From positions 1-32,379 of the forward strand of contig CAJXXT010000041.1 of assembly GCA_913063495.1 (NCBI GenBank): a stretch of 32,379 nucleotides of DNA, written 5' to 3'. The DNA is from an uncultured Gammaproteobacteria bacterium. Its GTDB lineage: Bacteria; Pseudomonadota; Gammaproteobacteria; Pseudomonadales; Ketobacteraceae. Positions within the stretch are counted from its first letter, which is position 1. Each line of letters begins with the position of its first letter. Position numbers and translations under genes: made by a program. Shown piece after piece: positions 27,075 to 32,379 of the stretch. The notes beneath the pieces are model-generated. The model did not search any database. It was not told where the DNA came from and saw only the letters and a program-made list of their open reading frames with translations.

Positions 27075-27494
27075 ATGAAAACCACTCAGATTCTATTTGC
27101 CTGCATTTTCACACTGTTTATAAGTGGTTGCGCTAGCCTCACTCCTGAAAAAGGCGGCTTTGTATCCAACTCCCTATGCTCCGTATCTATTGGTGAGTGC
27201 GTTAACCCCGCCATCAAAGAACAAAGCGATGACATCATCGCCATATTAACCGGTAAACCTGTTGCCTTTGTAAAAACGCGGTTAGGACTGCCAAATCGAC
27301 GTAATGAGTTTGCATCTGGTGCCAAGACTTGGGTTTATTTTGATCATTCTAAAGGGATGACTGCTAAAAGCTGTCAAGTGTCGCTATCGATCCGGGATGA
27401 TATGGTCGAACGTGTAAACGTATCCACTTCAAACAAGTCATTTGCCTCGTTCTTAAGCCAAGGTTGCGAGAGAATTCGTAAAGAAATCGGCTGA
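27075..27494 (+). CDS. Small lipoprotein with a BamE/SmpA-like segment
   Basis: The real start is the ATG at 27075, with AAGGGA eight bases upstream; the open frame upstream of it is not supported. The 139-residue product has a lipoprotein signal with lipobox FISGC (Cys19) and Ala at +2, predicting the outer membrane. The segment IIAILTGKPVAFVKTRLGLP followed by NRRNEFASGAKTWVYFD resembles the helix-turn and first strand of BamE/SmpA-type lipoproteins (xxLGxPxxxxxxxGxxxWxY). Full membership is uncertain. Four cysteines in the mature part (about residues 36, 42, 98 and 132) could form disulfides. Function unknown. Confidence 0.7.
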   Translation: MKTTQILFACIFTLFISGCASLTPEKGGFVSNSLCSVSIGECVNPAIKEQSDDIIAILTGKPVAFVKTRLGLPNRRNEFASGAKTWVYFDHSKGMTAKSCQVSLSIRDDMVERVNVSTSNKSFASFLSQGCERIRKEIG

Positions 27495-27510
27495 TCTGTT
27501 TTAATTTATC

Positions 27511-27552
27511 TCAGGTAAGTGTTTATTTGTTATCTTTCAAATGCTTACCTGA
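27511..27552. repeat. Long imperfect hairpin downstream of the small lipoprotein gene
   Basis: TCAGGTAAG (27511-27519) is the exact reverse complement of CTTACCTGA (27544-27552). Inside it, ATTTG (27525-27529) pairs with CAAAT (27538-27542), leaving an 8-base loop. The bases after it are only moderately T-rich (TGTTATTTTA), so it may be a weak terminator for the lipoprotein gene or an RNA structure. Confidence 0.5.
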
Positions 27553-27714
27553 CTTCATGCTGTTATTTTAGCCTAATTATTTAACACCAAAACTCTATAT
27601 TTTTATAGCCCACACAAACCTCACCCAAAAGACACAATTTGCCAACAGTTGTTTACAGAACGATTCGTTAGTATTGAGGGCATATTATAAAAACCTCCGA
27701 CTGAGCGATACCCT

Positions 27715-28788
27715 ATGTCTGTAGAATTTTTAGTTCGAGCGATCTTAATTGCTTCTTTAGCGTTGCTTACGTCTGCCTGTGGTGGCGGGGGTGGGGGATC
27801 TGGCGCAACGGTGGTGCAATCTGACACGGACTCAGGAACCGGCGAACCGTATGTATTCACCAGGACTCAATTTGAATATTTACCATTTACGGGTGGCACA
27901 TCCATCCAGTATGACGATGACACCGAATCTTCAGTAACACTCGATACTAACGACTTCGCAGGAAAAGGCGTTTATGCGATTGAAAATGACGGCACCACTT
28001 TATACTTTTCTACCACAGAAACAAAAATAGCATTCCATGGCGCAGATGGATCAATTGAAAAGAATGGCATAACAATAACGAAGCTGCGGTTTCGTGACAG
28101 CACCGGAAACCTCTCATCAATACCGATGCTTTACTCAAACACACCCGAAGGCACGAATGCTATTTTCACTGAACTAACCACAAAAAAAGCAGAAGCCACC
28201 ACCAACAACTTCCTTATAGGAACAGTAGATGTACAATCACTTGAGGTGACATCTATATTTGAAAATACTGAACCTGAACCTAAACTTGACTACGGCTTAC
28301 TACCGACTAGAAAATTAACCTTTACGATACAAGGCATAGTTCAACTCCCTGCCATCCTTGACCAGCCCCCATTTTCAGTAACCTTCACAGACACTCTTTA
28401 TTTAACAAGCGGTATCGGAATCGTAAAACACGAATCTACCGATTATGGTATCAATAACGAAATTGTTTCATTAACAGGATTGCCAACAACCATCTGGTTT
28501 AACAATGCAGCTGACACTCCTATCATAGACAGCGAGAGTGATCCTACATTTAGTATTGCTGGAATTGGTGCAATCAGCTCCACGACTTACCGTGTTGCCA
28601 ATATTGACGCTCTTAACGAGATTCCCTGGCTTTCAATCCAAGAAGACACCGCCAGCAATACGTTTAACGTTGGTATGACACCTCATGAAGACTTACCGGC
28701 TACACTCACCAGCGTTGAAGTTATTTTCGAAAACAAAGAAACTGAGGAACGACTGAGCGGCAACGTTACAATCCAACCACTTAATTAA
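27715..28788 (+). CDS. Predicted lipoprotein of unknown function with a poly-glycine tether
   Basis: This 357-residue protein begins with a lipoprotein signal whose lipobox is TSAC (Cys22), followed by GGGGGGSGATVVQSD, a flexible glycine tether common in outer-membrane lipoproteins. The remainder is rich in Thr, Asn, Asp and Glu and in predicted beta strands, with no cysteines, and I recognise no domain. Repeated patterns such as FTRTQFEYLPFTGGTSIQYD and KLTFTIQGIVQLP suggest a beta-sandwich or beta-barrel-like fold. The Shine-Dalgarno before the ATG is weak. It stands alone, 220 bp after the previous gene, and ends at a strong bidirectional terminator. It is probably exposed at the outer membrane. 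Confidence 0.75.
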   Translation: MSVEFLVRAILIASLALLTSACGGGGGGSGATVVQSDTDSGTGEPYVFTRTQFEYLPFTGGTSIQYDDDTESSVTLDTNDFAGKGVYAIENDGTTLYFSTTETKIAFHGADGSIEKNGITITKLRFRDSTGNLSSIPMLYSNTPEGTNAIFTELTTKKAEATTNNFLIGTVDVQSLEVTSIFENTEPEPKLDYGLLPTRKLTFTIQGIVQLPAILDQPPFSVTFTDTLYLTSGIGIVKHESTDYGINNEIVSLTGLPTTIWFNNAADTPIIDSESDPTFSIAGIGAISSTTYRVANIDALNEIPWLSIQEDTASNTFNVGMTPHEDLPATLTSVEVIFENKETEERLSGNVTIQPLN

Positions 28789-28831
28789 TATTAAACTGTA
28801 ACTATTCTGCGGATAATTAAATTTCCAACAG

Positions 28832-28867
28832 GCATAAAAAAAGCGCCAATCGGCGCTTTTTTTATGC
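28832..28867. terminator. Bidirectional intrinsic terminator
   Basis: A perfect 16-bp inverted repeat, GCATAAAAAAAGCGCC and GGCGCTTTTTTTATGC, with a 4-base loop AATC. The GC-rich core next to seven T on each strand makes it work in both directions. It serves the lipoprotein gene on the plus strand and the DUF349 gene on the minus strand, which converge here. Confidence 0.93.
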
Positions 28868-28877
28868 TTACCAAACC

Positions 28878-31754
28878 TTACCCTAACGTCTCCAATGCCG
28901 CTTTAAAGCGCGCCATATACTGCCCTCTAACACCAGACGCTACAGGCCCAACATCACACCACTCACTCAACGCTTGTAACACAGAAGACTTCTGACCATC
29001 ATCATGGTTTTTACGCCCACCAAGACCACCCGACAAACGAGAAACTTGAAGCTGCATTCTATATTGCTTTTCTTCAGCAGGCGTATCCAAACCCGATTCA
29101 ATTTCCAAAAGAACCGTTATTTCTTTCAACTTCTCTGCATTCTCTTGTAAGAGATCATCTGCAATCACATCACCACTTTGTGCCAACGCAGTTAATTGCT
29201 GATAACGCTGCTCAAGGCCTTCTGTACCTTTAGGTAATTCTAATTCACTACCCCACTCAACATCATCACCTCCAAATGACTCACCTTGAGCCTCAGATAT
29301 CACACTGCTCTCAAGATCATCGCAGACAGCAACTTTACGCCACAACTCAACCATTTGATCTTGCTGCTTCAATTTTTCAGCACCGGCAAACAAAGACAAA
29401 CAGGCATCACTTGCGACATTAAAACGGCTCTTAACCTCTTGTACCTTTTCTTTTGGCAACCCACTAAGCACAGAGAACTTACTTTGCAATTTATCGTAAT
29501 CCGCCTTACAGGCATCCAAATCCATCAAGTCACTTTCAGCTAACTGCTCAAGCTGTTCACATAAATATAATGCATCAGTAAAATTATTATCCCGCTCTTC
29601 CGTTGCAGCTTGTCGCTCTTGCTCTCGACGTGCAAACACTTGGTCACATACGGAACGAAACTTACGCCACAGCTTAGAATCTTCTCGGCGAGAAACAAGA
29701 CCTACCGACTTCCATTGTTGCTGTAATCGTTTTGCTTGCTCGATCGCATCCTGCAAATTTTCTTGCTGCACTAAACCTTCTGCAGTTTCGATTAATTGCT
29801 TACGCTTGTTTTCATTCTTCGTAAACTCTTGATCCAATCGATCACGCAATTGCTGTAATAAATCATTAAACTGATCTTGAACCGACTTACCGTCTTTACG
29901 ATCAACAGGAGAGTAACGACGCCACTCTTGTTTCGCCACTTCATACACTTCATTCACTGCACGCCAATCTGCTGCATTCCAATCTAGCTGTTCAATATAA
30001 TCATTAATTTGTTGCACTACATTTTTGCGTGACTGCAAATTACCCGAACGTACGTCAGACAGCTTATCGAAATATTCCCGACAAGGCTCGTAGGCTTTAT
30101 CCGCTGCAAGCTTAAAACGTTCCCACACTGCTTGACTATCTGGCGACGCCCCCAACAGTTTCCATTCAGACTGCATACGCTTGATACGATTGGCTAACGC
30201 TTGAGGATCCATATCCTCACTAACCAATGCTTCCATTGCTTCACAAAGCTGCTCTTTCTTCGGAGCAGATGCATAACCTTGCCAATCTCGAAGCTCATTG
30301 ACTTTAGAGGTTAGCTCTCGCACCGTTTGTTGATGGCTTGCCCCTTGTTTCATCGGCATATGTTTTATATGTCGATTAGCATCGCGTAATAATTTATTCG
30401 CCGCCTTAAGGTTTCCTTTTTCAACTTCGCCACGCAAGTTATTTAATACACCTTCCAACTTAGCGACCGCTTCTTTTTCTTTTGTCGCCAATTCATTTTT
30501 GATGCTTTCAAAATGTTCAGCCGCTTTGTCTTTCAACACAAGCACTTCAGGTTTTGCAATAACATCCGGCCATTGAATAGCGGCAGCCAAACGATCAAAG
30601 GTTTTCTTTAACCCCTTCATTCCCGCTGAAGGCTTTTCAGCAGCCAGATCGAGTATCTTGCCAATAACTCTTTCTAACGCTTCACCGTGCTCTTTCAACG
30701 CAGCAACCGCAGCAACAATTTTTTCTAACTCAAATAACGCTCGATTAAACCGTTTACGCTCATCCGATGCCGGCGCATTCACCTGAGCAGCCTCATCCCA
30801 GCGTACTTGTTGCGTACGCAACAATGCCAACACCGCAGGTACATCTTCTGCATCCAGTGCGGCCTTTTCTTCAATCTGCTTTAATGCCTCTTCCAACTGA
30901 TCACAGGCGGCCATACGTTCTTGTGCAGCTTCTCGTAATAACTGGTCAGTCTCTCGCTGCTCATTTTCTTCTGCCGTACTGGTATCAACAGTCTGACGGC
31001 AAAGTTCACTGGCTCGTTGAAAACGCTGCTTAATATCGTCATTTGCGAAACTTTGCATTCGCGACCATTGTTTTTTCAAATGATCCAACTTGGCGATATA
31101 CATGGGATCAAATGGCATTCTAGCCAGTGTTTCTACACTTTTACACAACTCATCCAGTTGCTCATCACGATTATCTTCTTGCTTCTGTACATCATGAATC
31201 GTGTTCAGCTTGTTTTTAATAATCCGGTATACACTTTTATCTTTACCTTTACTGTCTTTTAACACTGATTCTAAAACAGATTCTGTTTCTAAGCGCTCCG
31301 CTGCAGTTTGACGTAAACGACTTAATGACAGGCTTGTTGCATACAGCTGCAACACTGATTCTTCTTTAATACCTTCCAGTGCGAGCAATCCAAGCTCAAC
31401 ATTTTTTGTTTTTTCTACCAATGACGCCTGCGCTTGTGTGTCAAGGCCTTTTACGATGGCTTCCAAACGAGCATCAAGTGCAACATCATTATCATTTAAC
31501 AACACCAACAAATGATTGATTGCTGCTTGTTGTGCGCTGTTATCTTTTTCTTGCTGAATATAGGACAGTAATTTTTCCGTATTTACCGTTCGCTGGTATG
31601 CAACAGAGCGTACCGTTGCCTCTATGTCCCCTTTTGCTAACAAATCCAACACATGAAGATCGTCACCATCTTCAATGTTAAGATTATTAATTGCTTGGAT
31701 TCGAACTTGTGGTTTTGCACTCTGCCATTTTGGCTTAAAAAATTTCTTAAACAT
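28878..31754 (-). CDS. Large DUF349 repeat protein
   Basis: This 958-residue, highly charged, almost fully helical protein belongs to the DUF349 family found across Gammaproteobacteria. The N-terminal 150 residues (for example VRIQAINNLNIEDGDDLHVL) look like short HEAT-type repeats. Long coiled-coil-like stretches follow. At least three DUF349-type three-helix units lie between about 500 and 750, marked by tryptophans in EWKLLGASPD, EWRRYSPVDRKD and QWKSVGLVSRRED, with following KxWxxF patterns such as AVWERFKLA and KLWRKFRSV. There is no signal peptide or membrane helix, so it is cytoplasmic. The molecular function is not established. The ATG has a weak Shine-Dalgarno; folA lies upstream on the same strand with a 73-bp gap. 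Confidence 0.88.
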   Translation of the reverse strand: MFKKFFKPKWQSAKPQVRIQAINNLNIEDGDDLHVLDLLAKGDIEATVRSVAYQRTVNTEKLLSYIQQEKDNSAQQAAINHLLVLLNDNDVALDARLEAIVKGLDTQAQASLVEKTKNVELGLLALEGIKEESVLQLYATSLSLSRLRQTAAERLETESVLESVLKDSKGKDKSVYRIIKNKLNTIHDVQKQEDNRDEQLDELCKSVETLARMPFDPMYIAKLDHLKKQWSRMQSFANDDIKQRFQRASELCRQTVDTSTAEENEQRETDQLLREAAQERMAACDQLEEALKQIEEKAALDAEDVPAVLALLRTQQVRWDEAAQVNAPASDERKRFNRALFELEKIVAAVAALKEHGEALERVIGKILDLAAEKPSAGMKGLKKTFDRLAAAIQWPDVIAKPEVLVLKDKAAEHFESIKNELATKEKEAVAKLEGVLNNLRGEVEKGNLKAANKLLRDANRHIKHMPMKQGASHQQTVRELTSKVNELRDWQGYASAPKKEQLCEAMEALVSEDMDPQALANRIKRMQSEWKLLGASPDSQAVWERFKLAADKAYEPCREYFDKLSDVRSGNLQSRKNVVQQINDYIEQLDWNAADWRAVNEVYEVAKQEWRRYSPVDRKDGKSVQDQFNDLLQQLRDRLDQEFTKNENKRKQLIETAEGLVQQENLQDAIEQAKRLQQQWKSVGLVSRREDSKLWRKFRSVCDQVFARREQERQAATEERDNNFTDALYLCEQLEQLAESDLMDLDACKADYDKLQSKFSVLSGLPKEKVQEVKSRFNVASDACLSLFAGAEKLKQQDQMVELWRKVAVCDDLESSVISEAQGESFGGDDVEWGSELELPKGTEGLEQRYQQLTALAQSGDVIADDLLQENAEKLKEITVLLEIESGLDTPAEEKQYRMQLQVSRLSGGLGGRKNHDDGQKSSVLQALSEWCDVGPVASGVRGQYMARFKAALETLG

Positions 31755-31827
31755 GATAACTTGATCGCTATATTTGGCTGCTATTTTGGCTAATTGACTA
31801 CGTATTATTTTTTTATATTAAGCGCTG

Positions 31828-32322
31828 TCAGATACGCTGATAGGTCACAAAACAATGTGCTATATCGCCATCACCATTGACCCTTTCTATTTCTTGCCAC
31901 TGCTGTGTTTCAACTTCAGGAAAATAGGTATCCCCTTCTGGCGTCAACTGTATTTCTGTAATGTATAAACGTTGTACCGCATCTGCACTCAAAGCTTCTT
32001 TATAAATCTGAGCACCACCAATGATCACTGCTTCATCTTGATCATCTGGCATCACCACCTGCGCCTGTTGAATAGCAGCATCAAGACTTGTTACCGCATA
32101 ACAATTTTCAGGCACTTGCAACTCGGCATCTCGGCTAATAATAATATGAGGCCGCCCAGGTAAAACTCGACCTAAAGAATCAAAGGTTTTACGCCCCATA
32201 ATAATGGGTTTACTCATGGTTGTTGCTTTAAAATATTGTAAATCTTGAGGTAAATGCCAAGGCATTTTATTATCTTTACCGATAACATTATTATCGGCTT
32301 TTGCGACAATCAGTGACAACAT
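31828..32322 (-). CDS. folA: Dihydrofolate reductase
   Basis: This 164-residue enzyme reduces dihydrofolate to tetrahydrofolate with NADPH in the cytoplasm and is the target of trimethoprim. Family marks are MLSLIVAKADNNVIGKDN, MPWHLPQDLQYFK with the catalytic Asp (equivalent to E. coli Asp27), PIIMGRKTFDSLGRVLPGR (NADPH binding), IIISRD, and VIIGGAQIYKEAL near 95-107. The start at 32322 is set by AAGGGG six bases upstream. The frame extends seven codons further to a TTG that overlaps this site and is unlikely. The length is normal and no resistance-type feature can be claimed from the sequence alone. Confidence 0.96.
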   Translation of the reverse strand: MLSLIVAKADNNVIGKDNKMPWHLPQDLQYFKATTMSKPIIMGRKTFDSLGRVLPGRPHIIISRDAELQVPENCYAVTSLDAAIQQAQVVMPDDQDEAVIIGGAQIYKEALSADAVQRLYITEIQLTPEGDTYFPEVETQQWQEIERVNGDGDIAHCFVTYQRI

Positions 32323-32379
32323 AACAATCCCCTTACACTGCAATCGGTGCAGCTATTGAGGCATGACATTCATACCCTT

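Noticed and set aside
32323..32343. Seven-codon extension of dihydrofolate reductase from a TTG
   Set aside because: The extension covers the Shine-Dalgarno of the proper ATG and is absent from the usual enzyme N-terminus.
1..32379. CRISPR arrays, tRNA genes, insertion sequences, integrase or attachment sites
   Set aside because: I looked for regular repeats, cloverleaf-like segments, transposase motifs and flanking direct repeats and saw none convincing.

Overview
The window looks like chromosome from a free-living, probably marine gammaproteobacterium. Three things point that way: the gene order glnE-ilvE-waaF, familiar from Pseudomonas and its relatives; a complete 'proteobacterial dedicated sortase' locus, a system known mainly from marine Gammaproteobacteria; and a moderate G+C content (roughly 40-45 % by eye). 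I cannot name the genus. I see no tRNA, rRNA, insertion sequence, CRISPR array or prophage.

Layout. Positions 1-4100 (minus strand) hold the start of waaF (LPS heptosyltransferase II), ilvE (branched-chain aminotransferase) and glnE (regulator of glutamine synthetase). Positions 4423-6105 (plus) encode an unusual protein made of two tandem HAD domains, both with a DWH motif I. Positions 6135-12587 (all minus) hold an A+T-rich GAF-histidine kinase, a tightly linked pair of envelope-polymer genes (GT-C-like membrane protein and acyltransferase 3), and a GspE/PilB-type ATPase standing alone. Positions 12603-17441 (plus) encode PutA (proline to glutamate) followed 36 bp later by ArgA (first step of arginine synthesis from glutamate). 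Positions 17590-19919 (plus) hold a tandem thioredoxin-fold protein, a small cysteine-cluster protein and an LpoB-like lipoprotein.

The most distinctive part is 20482-26542. A VIT/VWA surface protein with its own signal peptide and C-terminal PRTA sorting signal overlaps its class GN sortase by ATGA on the minus strand. Divergent from them are a response regulator and a histidine kinase whose genes also overlap. The intergenic region between the two arms carries a tandem 10-bp direct repeat that is a good candidate binding site for the response regulator. Together these four genes look like a self-contained module that senses something outside the membrane (the kinase has a CBM9-like sensor region), and makes and anchors one surface protein.

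Positions 26619-32379 hold a PilZ protein, two lipoproteins of unknown function, a symmetrical bidirectional terminator at 28832-28867, a large DUF349 protein and folA (dihydrofolate reductase), the last two on the minus strand.
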